A stretch of 64,000 bases of DNA from Heloderma charlesbogerti (Eukaryota; Chordata; Lepidosauria; Squamata; Helodermatidae), in NCBI GenBank assembly GCA_026122225.1, contig JANEZZ010001642.1, positions 1,736,001-1,800,000 on the forward strand, given 5' to 3'. The position numbers were made by a program, and so were the translations under genes. Under the pieces are notes generated by a model. It was not told where the DNA came from, searched no databases, and saw only the letters and a program-made list of their open reading frames with translations. Shown here in pieces: positions 12,401 through 23,486 of the stretch (its first letter is position 1; each line of letters starts with the position of its first letter).

Positions 12401-15400
12401 CACTTTGCTTTATGGATAAAAATGTTCCTTTTTAAGGCCACCTACAATCTGAGCCTATTAAATGCAACGTGAAGCGCAAGACCAAGAGAATCTGAATCAA
12501 AAACTACAGCCTTGATCTATAACAAATAAAATCACATCCTACAACAAATCTAACCTGTCATGCCCAACTTACCTTTTGGTTTCTCTATGTATTAATGGTT
12601 ATAATATCTTTTTCACCATCTAAGAAAAGAATGTACTGAAAGGAAGCAAGGCTAATATAATGTAGAATTTTACCATGCATCCTCAAAAGCTTATCATGCA
12701 ATTGGGTAAAACAGAGTTGGTCCCAAGCTGCAGGTGGTAAACTCACTTGTTATTTAGTTTAAAATGTATCTTAAAGCACAGAACCAAAATTTGTGTTAAC
12801 AAATTTCTACTGTTTATTAAAACATATAAAACACATCCTGCATACTAAAACAGGTTGCATTTGTGTTGTCTTCCAGCTATTTCCAAATTCCAAGAATTAA
12901 AATAATGTAATAAAAACTAACATTTCCCCCACTGTTTACCAACAGGAAAAAAAATTAAAACTAACAAACGTCATTTTTAAAAAGGAGTGTAATCTCTTAG
13001 GAAAGAGGGTGGAGTGAGCTTTGGATACTATAGGTTAGAACTTTTTGCTTTTAATTACTTAATTTGTAGACGGAAGAATTTAGAAATGTATTCCTAGTTA
13101 AAAAATCCTGATATTATAAAACAAAACCGTCCCAGCTGTTGGGGGGATTAAAGTGCTCAAGTGGATTATGTATTTGCACTAAACTGGATTTCCTCCTAAT
13201 AAATTAAAACACGTGGAAGATCGAAGTCAACACGGAGGAGATCCCAGTACTAAATTAGGAAACCCCATAGATTTGCTTTTCTTGTAGCTAAATATCAGGG
13301 AGGTGTTGGAGTTGAGGGTGTATAAAACAGATTACGAGACATTTGGGAAGGGGGGCGGAGATGAGGGAATACTGCCGTTTCGGGACCAAAGAAATACCGC
13401 TTCCGAAACCACGAAGATCCATTTGCATGAAAATGATGGTGGATCGGGCCCCTTTGTGCAACAACAAAACAGCCACCTCGCGTCTCCCCAGTTCGGGTTG
13501 CAACTTTTTCTTTAAAAAAGCAAATGAAAATTAAACGACGGGGACTTGGGGGTGGGGGGAAGCAAAACGAGAAGGTATTAAAATGTACATAGATTAACAG
13601 GAGCAGCCAACCCAACAGAATACATCCCTCTTTTGCGAACTTAAAAAAAAAAAAACTCTTGCAAAAGTCGAAGCCTACGAACGGTGTAGCCAACAAAAAA
13701 GTAAGCAACCCCTGATCTGATCTGCACGTTATTGGAGCCTTCGTACCACGCCCGATCCGGAAAGGTCTGTCAAAGGCCACCGGGTGGACGCAGAGCGTTT
13801 CTGAAGCTTCCCCAGCTTATGGAAAAATGAAAAGGAAAAACTATTTAAACTCTGCTTTCCTGATCTAGGAGAAATAAGTGATTGATCTGGATAAATGTCT
13901 ATCTCAGTTCCCATCAACAGCAGAAAACAAACACGGTTTTAATTTCATAGGAAGAAAAAAAAACCGCATTTATCTCACTTTCTGCAGTTGCAAATTAAAA
14001 CAGGTGTTGTGCTTTGCGACTTTCTAAACTAAGCACGAAAGAATCTGGCTAATATGATTCTTTAAAAAGGCAAAATAAAACCAAAGACGACCCCCAACCT
14101 CAACAACTAAATAATTTTTTAAAGGGGGGGGAGAGAAGAACGTCTCAAAAGTGCCTATGGGAGATGCAGGATAGGCATACCTCCAAATGCTCTGCCCGAC
14201 AAAAGTAAGTGCAAAGTCGGTTCTGAGCCTTTGCAAAGAAAACGAGATTTTCACTCTTTCCAGGAAATATATGCCGGGGGGGGGATGTCTCCCTCCATCC
14301 CAATTTCTGTGGTCAGCTCGAGGCTCGTTTTCTTTTTAAAATACCAAACAAAGCTCATCAAACGTGCGGATGACTCGAGCTGCAACAATCCCTTTCCCTG
14401 CACATTTCCTGTCTGGAAGGCGAAAGCATTCAATGCAACTACCGAACTGCACACTGCCTAATGATTTCATTGTGCCCAAGCAGATGGTTTTTATGTATTT
14501 CGATCTACAAGGTGAGGAATTATTTCCCCTTCCTTGTAACCTCTGTACTGACTTCCCTGCCCAGCTGTAGCGACTGATGTTGTTTTATTTCAAACGTTCA
14601 CCGTTTCTGGGCTTCTGGGCTCAAAAGGTGCAGAAAGTTTTGCTAAAGGGGGGCCCAACTAAATATGCATATTCCGATTTCCTCCCACTTCTTCTCTCCA
14701 AGGGTCTCCAGCCGGGCTCGCTATTTGCTCGCTGCAGCGACGTGTACCCTATAGCACAACATAGTGCGTGCTATTCCTTGCAAGGAATAATTGCAAACAT
14801 GCAAGCGATGAAGGTTTTGCATCTCCAAGAAATGCAAGCAAGTGGGCTTCTTTGAAGGAAGAGTTGTTTGCTTGAACTTCAACCTTCCATCCAAATAGTG
14901 AAATATTTCACGTTTGCCACGAAAATCAACTTAAAACAAAACAAGCGAGAAGTACTTCTTAATTGTGATTGGGTAAATTCTAATAATCAAAGTTCACGCG
15001 CGCGCCCGTTCTATAGTAAAACTGAAAGCTTATCGGGAGATGCTTAGGACTGTCCGCGGAGGTATCTGCGTGCACCGAAAAACATGGAATTTTAAACACT
15101 CTTAGGTTTCGCCCAAAGATTTTATTTATATATAGGGGGGGGCGGGGACAGACTACGTCGAGGGGAACAAGCCAGTTTGCCTCCCGTATAGTTAAAATTA
15201 TATATAATTTATATATATATATAGTCCCGTATAGCTAAAATTTTTATATACATATATACATACATACATATATACATACATACATATATAAAAATAATTT
15301 TAACTATACGGGAAGCAAACTGGCTTGTTCCCCTCGACGAAGTCTCTTCCCGCCCCACCACACACACACACAGATTTTGTTTGGGGAAATTGCGTCGTTG

Positions 15401-16017
15401 CAGCGAGAGACGCTGGGAGATGCGAAGGAAAACCGGGAAGTACCTCCGTGGCTTGCGCATGGAATGCTCTCCCCCCCCCGCTTTTTTTTTAAATATCTAA
15501 ATCTTGCTTGCGCTAATTGGAGAAGCGCTATTTTCGGTTGCATTTTGCAAGGATTCTTCCCCCAGCACCTGATCCCACCCCCTGCCTTGTGTTCGCTGCT
15601 CCGCACCCCCTCCCCAAGAAAATAAACAGGAGGAGGAGAGTCCCGGGATCAGAGCTATACTTCAAGGGGGAGGGGGCACCATATTGATCTGATTTTTAAA
15701 TACACACTCATTAAGATCCCCCCCCCAACTTCCAGCATCCCCACCCTCCGGACCCCGATAAGCATCTGCCTCCGTTACAACTTTGCACTGGGGAACGGGG
15801 TGTGGAGAGAAATGGAGGGAGAAACTTCACTTGCAAAGTTTGACTTTTCAAAACATCAGCGCCTGCATTTGCAGGGAAAGTGAAAAGTACCAGACCGGAG
15901 GACTAAATCGAAACCTCGGAGATCCACTGCTGGGAAGTTAGACCGACACACGCATTTACGTGTACACACACCACCCCGGCTTTCTAGCAGGCACCCCTGG
16001 GATTTCCCGATACTCAC
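9409..16017 (-). other. RNF220: RNF220 intron 1 (inferred)
   Basis: This lies between the inferred donor at 16018/16017 and the acceptor at 9409. The 9.4-13.3 kb part is AT-rich, repeat-poor and without recognisable exons. The 13.3-16.0 kb part is CpG-enriched. Short (CA)n and (GT)n runs occur near 10140 and 10240. Its low repeat content compared with DNA beyond 17 kb suggests constraint or regulatory function. Confidence 0.55.
15136..15358. repeat. long inverted repeat with AT-microsatellite loop
   Basis: Arms at about 15136-15200 and 15292-15358 are reverse complements over some 65 bases with only a handful of mismatches. They include CGTCGAGGGGAACAAGCCAG in the left arm and its complement in the right. 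The loop is a TA/TACA microsatellite of about 90 bases. A third, shorter direct copy of the inner arm (CCCGTATAG followed by CTAAAATT) lies at 15226-15242. Confidence 0.9.
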
Positions 16018-16240
16018 CGTGGAAATTCCTCGAGAGGTGGCGTCCCCCTTGGAGTTCAGGCTGGGGAAAGCGAGAGCCTGAGACGTTGCGTGGGGAGGAG
16101 AGCCGGACGTGCTAACCCCGGCGCGTGTGTGCAAACGCTTTCGGCCAGCATGGGAGTGAGCAAGAGCCTGACACGGCTGCCGGGAGCCAAGAAGGCGCAG
16201 CACTGCCGCTCGAAGCTGCCTCTAATCAGTGAATGAGCCT
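16018..16240 (-). other. RNF220: candidate RNF220 non-coding exon 1
   Basis: On the minus strand a GC-rich stretch ends in ACG followed by GTGAGT (16017-16012), a near-consensus donor in the CpG island. Splicing it to the acceptor at 9409 would give a 5' UTR exon upstream of the RNF220 coding exon. The exon's 5' end is unknown; 16240 is only a placeholder before the CT/CA microsatellite. It holds an ATG opening a short frame that could act as a uORF. RNA evidence is needed for the true start. Confidence 0.4.
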
Positions 16241-16261
16241 CCACTCTCCCAGGGACTCCTA

Positions 16262-16322
16262 GCTGCTCTCTCTCTCTCACACACACGCTCTCTCTCGCTC
16301 TCAAACACACACACACACACGC
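16262..16322. repeat. CT/CA microsatellite
   Basis: (CT)n, (CA)n, CT-rich and (CA)n blocks in sequence, just upstream of the proposed RNF220 exon 1. Confidence 0.9.
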
Positions 16323-16620
16323 ATAGAGCCGGCCTGAGAACGGAATACATTAGGGCAGGGAGGAAGCCTGGGAAATGGAGTCCACAGCTGGGACGCACAG
16401 CTGCTCAGGGATGGGTCCCCCTCAACACGGAGCAAGGCATTAAGTTTGGCTAGGAGCAGGGGAAAGGTGTTGGGGGGTTTGCTTAGTGTCCAGCTGTTTT
16501 CCATGTTTCAAGCTCAGAGTGGTTGGAAATGAGTGAGTAGAACTGGGGCCTTTTCACAAGTAACACTTAAGTCGGAGGCTGCCTTTCCCGTCTCTGTAAT
16601 TCCTCCAATTAAACATTTGC

Positions 16621-16961
16621 TGTCTTCTGCTTTCTCCCGCGTTAACAGCATCCTTAAGTAAGAACATCTTCACATGTGAGGTTTACATTCACTTGTAATG
16701 CCTACGAGGAACCTAAATGCACGTGCTGTTTATCTGCTGTATCCGTCCTGTATTAACAGCATTCACATGTAGCACAATTAGTACAACAACACAAGCGGAT
16801 TTTTTTTTTCGTGCTTTGTACGTTAGGGTGTTTTCACTCAGTTCTTGCTTAAATCAGCCTGGAACCCTATGAAGTAAAAGCCTACATTTGCTACAAAATA
16901 CATTTGATTTCTTATCTGTTTGCAACCCTGCATTAACAACATCCATACATTGCACAAATAT
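16621..16961. repeat. three diverged copies of an unassigned unit
   Basis: A unit with the core TTAACARCATYC recurs at 16621-16680, 16725-16780 and 16912-16961. Each copy is preceded by a TCTGYT-type stretch, and two are followed by a GCACAA-type stretch. Spacing is uneven, so this is not a simple satellite. Family unknown. Confidence 0.5.
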
Positions 16962-17032
16962 CCCAAATGAGGTTCAGAGGGGTTTTTTAATGCCTAGGAT
17001 AAAAAGGCAACCTAGGCTAAAATGTGTTCTTA

Positions 17033-17120
17033 CAGTGCCCTCCTAAATACATTAACTCTGATGTAAGTTCTACTGAGTACAATCAAACTTACTCTCCAGC
17101 AAGTGTGCTTGGGATTGCAT
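17033..17120. repeat. H2 MITE copy
   Basis: A diverged palindromic copy with a TGTAAGTTCTACTGAG left half and an AAGTGTGCTTGGGATTGCA right half. It directly abuts an H1 copy. Confidence 0.6.
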
Positions 17121-17123
17121 CTT

Positions 17124-17243
17124 TAGGGTGTAATCCTATCCAAGCTTAGACACAAAAAAGTGCTACAACTCCCAGCATTGCCCAGCCAGCATAGCTGGCT
17201 GGTAATTGTAGGACTTTTTTCTGTCTAAACTTGTATGGAATAG
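17124..17243. mobile_element. H1 MITE copy
   Basis: H1 is a short non-autonomous DNA element whose ends read GGGYRCAATCCTATG inverted, with an internal TTAGACAGAAA...TAGGACTTTTTTCTGTCTAA palindrome. This copy carries the extra CCCAGCATTGCCCAGCCAGC interior, and its right end is degraded. Confidence 0.65.
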
Positions 17244-17381
17244 TGTCACTTGTGATTCAGATCCTGACAGATCTGAATTTTAATAGTAGGGGAGCTTTGA
17301 GCAGTGATGTGCTGCATTGCTTTGTGGTTGTGGTCTGCATATTGTTTACTCTGAAGTAGTTCTTAAGTAATTGGGATTATC

Positions 17382-17542
17382 CTGAAGGCAAAAGGAGAAG
17401 GGGACGGCAGAGATGGCTAGATAGCATCACTGATGCAATGAATATGAACTTGAGCACGCTCCGGGAGAGAGCGCAGGACAGGAAGGCCTGGCGTGCTATG
17501 GTCCATGGGGTCACGAAGAGTCGGACACGACTGAACAACAAC
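17382..17542 (+). mobile_element. BovB LINE 3'-end fragment
   Basis: About 160 bases match the extreme 3' end of the longer BovB copy at 31307-33489, including the GGTCACGAAGAGTCGGACAC terminus and a short (CAA) tail. It is strongly 5'-truncated and lacks six bases near 17411 relative to the other copy. It carries only the last codons of the reverse transcriptase ORF. Confidence 0.9.
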
Positions 17543-17956
17543 ACCAAAAATATACTGAGGACTGGTGCACTGTTCGTATCTTGTGCATATATAATTTGAC
17601 ACTCCTGGAGTGGGTTAGGTGGCCATTGCTCTGGCCAATTATTCACAGCATATCCAAGTTCATCATCCTTTCCTAATGCCTAGCTACCAGCTAAACCTTG
17701 ACAGAGTTTGTCAGACACTCTTCTGTGTTGATCACCTCAAGCTTCTTTGGAGCATATGCTTTCCATAGCATTTTAAATAATATCTAATATTTTGCAGCAT
17801 CACCAGGAAGCAAGGAGGTATAGGGAAACAGATTTTAAAAACTGCTAAACTATGATCTTTGTTATATGTAGAAATCAGTGGCGAATGCAAAACTTCCTCA
17901 ATGTGTATTTTGCACACTTGAGGTTTTGTGCTAAGATATAAAGGAATTGTTATAAT

Positions 17957-18092
17957 CTAGGGGTGGGCAACTTGGGGCCCTCCAGATGTTTGGCCTACAA
18001 ATCCTATCAGCCCTAGTCAGCATAGCTGATGGTGAGGGATGGTGGTAGTTGTAGACCAAACCATACAGAGAGACACAAGTTACCTACTGCTT
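17957..18092. mobile_element. palindromic MITE, PAL-C family
   Basis: PAL-C is a hairpin element with ends reading CTCCAGATGTTGTTGGACT and a central GCTGGCTAGGGCTGATGGG. Here the left end is well kept (GGGGCCCTCCAGATGTTT) and the right end is degraded. Confidence 0.7.
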
Positions 18093-18289
18093 TTTTAACC
18101 CCATATTGACTCTTCCATATCCATCTCCTGTTAGTGGTATAGAATTTATCCGATCTGAAGTACAACATATACTAATTGGCAAAATGTGACAGAGTACCAA
18201 CTATCCCCTCCCTTTCCTGCCTGAATTCAGGAGTTATTATAACATATCTTAAATGCAACCGACTTAAGCTACGTTGGGGTACACCACCC

Positions 18290-18712
18290 AAAACCCAGTA
18301 ACATTCTCTTCATGCCCATACTGAGAGATGTTCAGAGGGTGGTGACAAGAGAATGGGCCTTTTCTGTGGTAGCCCCCCAATTATGGAATGCTGTTCCCAG
18401 CAAACCTTACCTGGCACAAGCTTTGTCATTTTTTAGACATCAGGCGTTTGTCCTTTCCTAGGCATTTAGACAGTTTAATAGCCTGGCACTGGTGGCTATT
18501 TTTGTCATTCACTCCTGTGTTGGATGGGGGATTTTTTTTTGTCCTTCAGGTAGACTTTTAGATGGATGTTTTTGTAAATGTGTATGCTTTAAATTAATAT
18601 GTGATTGCATATTGTATTTGGTAGATTTTTATTTTGTTTTTATTATTTCTTTGTAAATCGCTTCAGGACCTTTTGATTGTGTAAAACGATACATAAATAT
18701 AATAAACTAATC
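18290..18712 (+). mobile_element. L2-like LINE 3' end
   Basis: It contains the typical end of an L2-clade ORF2 (a GGTGGTGACAAGAGAATGGGC block and a CCCCCAATTATGGAATGC block), then an AT-rich 3' UTR. It ends in TTGTAAATCGCTTCAGGACC and a run of ATAAAT. No intact frame remains. Confidence 0.75.
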
Positions 18713-19707
18713 AATCTGTTTTCAGTTTCAAAGCACATCTCTGTAACATATGACATCATCTAAAAGGTACTCATCTGAGCTGCCCACACCCATGTGATTA
18801 TGATAAACATTTCCAGGTCATAACTTTTCCAGGCACACTTGAACCCAAGGACCTTGCTTTTTAGAAATTGCCTACTGTGCTAGATGAAACAAAAGAAGGA
18901 AGAAAGCAAAAGAGGCCTAAATCCTTAAAAGTTAGTTTTTATTTTAAGTTCACAGGGCTGATTAATTGTGTTGTGGGTAAATTCAGAGGCATACTACATT
19001 TTTGTTGTACATTTTTTTCCAAAATTGCATGTGTAAATCCATTTAGTAAATGCACATTTTAATTAACCAATATGCTGGCCTCCCTCTCTCTTTTCTCTGT
19101 GAGTGTGTGGGTGGGTGGATGGATGGATAGATAGATAGATAGATACTGGAATACCATATAGAGCATATATTAAGAATACCTTAACATAAACAAGAGTTAA
19201 ACTGTTGACCTGTGCAGACTGATCCTAACCACGTTTACTCTTTCTTCTTTTCAAACTATTTTTTAGGGCTGCAGTCCCAGAAACCTAACTCTACAACTCT
19301 TGTTTTGAACTAAAGTCTGTTCATAGAAAGTTGTGTATAATGTAATATAAAGCAATTAATGGAAGGTTGTGTCATCAAAGGTGAAAAAAGAAAGGGTGAG
19401 AAAGCCAAGTCATTCCTTTATTATAGCTATTTTACAGGGCCATGTAATAGAACCAGCACTTCAGCTCAAAACATCTGTCCTCTTTTAAATTCTTCTTCCA
19501 TAAGAGAAGGGAAAAAACTTTTTGTATATTATCTGATATTTAAACTGGTGTTTTTGTTGTATGTCATTAATGTATTTGCAAATAAAAAGTTAAACAAACA
19601 AACATGTTTTAGCACAAGGTTTCTGGGCTAAAGTCTTAAAAATGCTTGGGCAGGTTTCTACTTTTTAGCACTATTAAGTCCCTCAGACACACCCTTTACT
19701 CATGTTA
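18713..19707. other. intergenic, little recognisable
   Basis: AT-rich DNA with a GGAT/GATA microsatellite at 19098-19145. No gene or clear transposon was seen. Confidence 0.5.
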
Positions 19708-19832
19708 GGGTGCAATCCTATGCATGTTTAGACAGAAATAAGTCTTACAACTCCTTACAAGCATGGCTGGCTGGGGAATCCTGGGTGTTGTAGGACTTTT
19801 TTCAGTCTAAACTTACATAGAATTACACCCTT
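19708..19832. mobile_element. H1 MITE copy with TTA flanks
   Basis: Both ends are recognisable (GGGTGCAATCCTATGC and the inverted end). TTA stands at both borders, as expected of a 3-bp target duplication. The interior includes GGCTGGCTGGGGAATCCTGG. Confidence 0.75.
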
Positions 19833-20222
19833 ATAAACATATTCATCACTTTTCTGTTAAGAAGGCTCTCAAAGCAACATATAAAAACAGGAAAATGCTC
19901 TGTTAAAAACCACCAAGAAAATGCTAAATTAAAAAATAGACTATTAAAACCCATTAAAATATATCAGCTGTCAAATATCAGCTGATCAGTAAATGCTGAT
20001 TTACTGCTGATCAGTAAATGTATTGTCAGTAAAAAGTTGTTTTAACATGTCATTCATAACATTTATAAAAATAAAAATCATAGCAAATTGGTCCTTTTAA
20101 AAATGTTATCTCCACGAATTATAGAAAGTATTTATCTACAGAAAATTGTACTAAGATGGTGAGTACCAATTTGGCAGCATTAGTATTTATGCACACATGG
20201 GAAGCTAATATTACAGCCTTCC

Positions 20223-20335
20223 TCTACCTGGTTCCCCTTCAGATGTTTTGGACTACATCTCCCAGAATTCCTGAGTATTACCAATTCTGGCTAGGGCTGA
20301 TGGGAGTTGAAGCCCAACATTTGGAGAGCATCAAA
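20223..20335. mobile_element. PAL-C MITE copy
   Basis: Arms CAGATGTTTTGGACTACATC and its inverted partner flank TTCTGGCTAGGGCTGATGGG. Confidence 0.75.
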
Positions 20336-20579
20336 CATCCCATGTGTTGGCTGCAATATTACATACAACACATGGCACGTTTGGACTGTCAACTGATCAC
20401 ATCTGTTTAAACAATTAACTTTCTTGCTTTTAAGCTTTAAATTCAATCAGATATTAACTGAATAGCAAAATAATATGGCAATGCATTTTAGCTATGTATT
20501 GTTATTTTTGTTATTAATACAGTTTTTACTTGCCTGCTTTTTGTACTTGACTCATATGTTACACACTGTCAGAATATAA

Positions 20580-20663
20580 CAGCACAGTCCTGTGCATGTC
20601 TACTCAAAGGTAAGCTCCACTAAGTTCAATACTATTTCCTCTCAGATAAGTGTGCATAGGATG
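20580..20663. repeat. H2 MITE copy
   Basis: Reads from ACAGTCCTGTGCATGTCTAC to AAGTGTGCATAGGATGG, with the usual TAAGCTCCACTAAGTTCAAT centre. Confidence 0.65.
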
Positions 20664-20709
20664 GGCAGGGGGGAGATTTCCAAAATGTCAGGGGGTGGCA
20701 GGGGCCACA

Positions 20710-20795
20710 CTCAGGGTCTGTATGTTGTCCATTCTTGCTATAAAGATAAAGTTCTGTATCTCTATAGCAAGGATAGACAACATAGAGCCCTCCTG
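20710..20795. repeat. short inverted repeat (MITE-like hairpin)
   Basis: ATGTTGTCCATTCTTGCTAT at 20721-20740 is repeated inverted with few mismatches at 20763-20782. The loop is a few tens of bases. As a sign of the symmetry, the two strands give near-identical translations. Family not identified. Confidence 0.75.
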
Positions 20796-21475
20796 AAGGC
20801 CCTGACCTAGGACAGGCTGCATAGGAGCCCCACAGTGCATGGCATTCACCATCAAAGTAGGCACAATTCATCATTGCTGGACTGACACATCATTTCCTGA
20901 AATTAATATACTCACTATTATTTTGTAGTCACAGATTTTGTCATAGAACATAATTCAGGCTAGATCTGGAATTTGCTGAAATCAGTGATAGTGACTTTGA
21001 GTTCCACAGGCCTGGGCATGTGCTTGAAACCAAAAAGAATTTTTAATGTACAGTTTAAGTAAGATGAAGTCAAAATATTTTCCATGGGTTTTTCACATCT
21101 CCAGCATTGACATAAACCACCCATTTGATACCACCTCAGAGACAGACCTCTTAGCTCATCATCACCCCTTCTCCCTGCCCTGCTTGTCATTAAACTTTGG
21201 GATAATGGGAATAAAAGAAGTCAAGCAGGGGGCCTTCTCTTTTTACATACAATATTCCAAAATAAAAACTATACAGCATTCCAAGCCTCTGAAATCAGTG
21301 AGACGCTGGTGGGGTGGGGACTCTCCAGGCACTTTACTCCTTCCTTGTTAACAACAGCAGCTGCTGCACTATTCCAAATGACCATGTTATGGCAGAGTCT
21401 CAATACCAGCAACATTACTCACGGAAGCATATACAGTACTATTGAAAAAGTGCTTGTCTGCTTAACACATCAGAG

Positions 21476-22079
21476 CAGGGGTCCCCAACTTTTTGGGCCC
21501 ATGGGCACATTTGGGAATTTGAGAAACTCCTTTGGGCACCCCTACAAAATGGCTCCCACAGGGGATGTGGATAGTCAGATAATGGCTGTCCTGGGGCCTG
21601 GCTAGTCAAAAGTGAGCTAAAGAAGTGGCAAGGGAGAAGAGAACCAGTGAGGTTAGAGTCTGGGAGGGAGGGGGAAAGAGGATGATAGAAAGGAGAGAAA
21701 GAGCAAGGCTAGGGGCAGGGAGAAACATAGAGGTAAAGAGGTGGGGGAAGAGAAAGAGCAAAGTTAGAGGCTAGAAAATAAGAGAAAGAAGAAGGCTAGG
21801 GACTGGGAAGGGAGAAGAAGAGCAAGAAAAGGGCTTGGGGGAGAGATGTAGCAAGGCTGGGAGTGGAGAGCAAAGGTGTGCACAGAAGATTGGGTAAAGC
21901 AACTCTTCTCTGCCTGCCCGCAAACAGCTGATCTGCAGCAGGTTCAGGAAGAGGAAGCAGAACCTGGTGCCCTAACAGTTTTCAAGGTTTTCATTAAAAA
22001 ATAATAATAAGGGGCAAAGAATGGTCAGCTTTGTGAGCGCTTTTGGAGGTTCCTGTGGGCACCACACTGGGGACCCCTG
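21476..22079. mobile_element. hAT-like non-autonomous element with purine-rich repeats
   Basis: The ends are inverted: CAGGGGTCCCCAAC on the left and TGGGGACCCCTG on the right, the type seen in many hAT elements. The left subterminal part contains a GGGCCCATGGGCACATTTGG stretch shared with the fragment at 25025. The interior at 21615-21870 is an almost pure purine tract built of degenerate units with AAGGCTAGG cores. No transposase frame is present. A clear 8-bp target duplication was not found. Confidence 0.75.
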
Positions 22080-22417
22080 AGCCACTGTACAGCATTTGTG
22101 GGCTAGAGGACAGGAAGTTAAATTCTACAGGAAAACTACACATGTAAATGACCAGTGAATAATCTTGGAGCACCTGATACTGCAGCATTGATGAAGTGAA
22201 GTGAAGTAGGTATGGATTATCAATACTTCCAATGGGAGACCACTTGTAGCTCCATGTAAGAATGAGATACAAATATAGTTTGTTACTTTTACTTCCAATA
22301 TTCAAATAATAGGGTCAACAAAAAAACTAAATGTAAAAAAACACACACACACCAGATTTTGTTACGTGTAATTTTTGTTCACAGAATGTCAGCTTTAAAT
22401 TGTTAAAATCTGATACT

Positions 22418-22497
22418 TAAGGCGCAATCCCCATGCTGGCTGGGGAATGCTGGTATTTGTAGGACTTTTTTCTGGATAAACATGCATAGGCCTTTAA
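22418..22497. mobile_element. H1 MITE copy
   Basis: A partial copy: a GGCGCAATCC left end, the GGCTGGGGAATGCTGG core, and TAGGACTTTTTTCTGGATAA near the right end. Confidence 0.65.
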
Positions 22498-22685
22498 TTA
22501 CACATTTACTTTCAATGTCTGAATACACTTTTGAACTTGCTGTGATTTTTATTCCAAAAGTAAGAAGCAGTGTGCTCTTTTGATTTGCCTTCTGATTTTT
22601 TCTTTTTCTTTCAAACTTTGTGTGCAGGACTCTTCACTACATTAGATTAGACTATAAAGTTGTTTTTGTTTAAATTAAGTAGTTG

Positions 22686-22848
22686 TGGAGCCCAAACCTA
22701 CACATGTTTACTGAGAAACAAGCCCCTCGGTATTCAGTTGGCCTTATTCTCAAGTGTGCATACAACTGCAGTAAACAGCACAATCCTATGCATTTTACTC
22801 AGATGTAAGTAGAACTGAGTTCAATGAGGCTTACTCCCAGGTAAATAG
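22686..22848. repeat. H2 MITE, one full and one half copy in tandem
   Basis: A first diverged copy at about 22686-22770 is followed by CACAATCCTATGCATTTTAC and the AGATGTAAGTAGAACTGAG half of a second copy. Confidence 0.6.
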
Positions 22849-23262
22849 GTAAAGGTTTGCTACTTTGGTCCATCATATCATTTCCAAAACTTAACAATAC
22901 ATTAGTGAATTTGCCGAGCTGAATCTGGAAGTTATTATTTATGGATATATCAGAATCTAGATATGTGAACAACTCATCTTCACAAGACCTTTTATTTAAT
23001 ACGAAGATACAGGAATTACCATCCCATGTCAGCAAAATATAATGTGGGAGATGGCTTTAAGAACCTTCTTTCAAAAATTACAAAGTGTAGGTAATATTGT
23101 TTCGTGCATGTTTTCGATAGTAATCCTCCAATCGTTTTCGATAGTATACACAGTAGACAGCTATCAGCAGTTTTTCCAAAAGTCTTGCATTGCGACAGAA
23201 TATATTTGTGATTATGCCGTAATTTTATATGGAACGTAACGCCAATAAAACTATTAAAACCT
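22849..23262. other. unassigned stretch with LINE-like tail
   Basis: AT-rich DNA with a duplicated TTTTCGATAGTA motif (23113 and 23136). It ends in CGCCAATAAAACTATTAAAA, which resembles the 3' tail of a LINE. No protein similarity is recognised. It could be a decayed non-LTR element. Confidence 0.3.
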
Positions 23263-23351
23263 AAGATTTAGAAGAGTTTGTTTTGTGATATTTTTGCATC
23301 ACAGAATTAGGATGAACAATGACAACAACCAGGCCTGGCCCTAACCTTAGG

Positions 23352-23486
23352 CCAGGGATGGGAATGTGTGGCCTCCACATGTTGTTGGACTGTAACTCCC
23401 ATAATTCCTCACCATTGGCTATGCTGGCTAGGGCTATGGAAGTTGCAGTCCAACAACATCTGGAGGGCCACACGTCCCCCACTCTT
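23352..23486. mobile_element. PAL-C MITE copy, nearly complete
   Basis: The best-preserved copy here: GGAATGTGTGGCCTCC at the left end, the TATGCTGGCTAGGGC centre, and CATCTGGAGGGCCACACG at the right end. The arms pair over about 60 bases. Confidence 0.85.

Larger units (their letters stand above)
13300..16300 (-). promoter_or_regulatory. RNF220: CpG-rich promoter region of RNF220
   Basis: CpG dinucleotides and GC content rise over this interval, strongest at about 14990-16250, with several CGCG clusters. It surrounds the candidate first exon and lies directly upstream of the RNF220 coding exon. Vertebrate developmental genes commonly start in such islands. No TATA box position is obvious. 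Exact start sites cannot be set from sequence. Confidence 0.65.

Noticed and set aside
14508..14516. Plus-strand donor AAG/GTGAGG near 14510, possible divergent transcript
   Set aside because: Only a donor-like motif; no exon, promoter or second splice site to support it.
15209..15460. Frames across the AT microsatellite of the inverted repeat
   Set aside because: Simple-sequence translation (repeated Tyr/Ile/Met), not coding.
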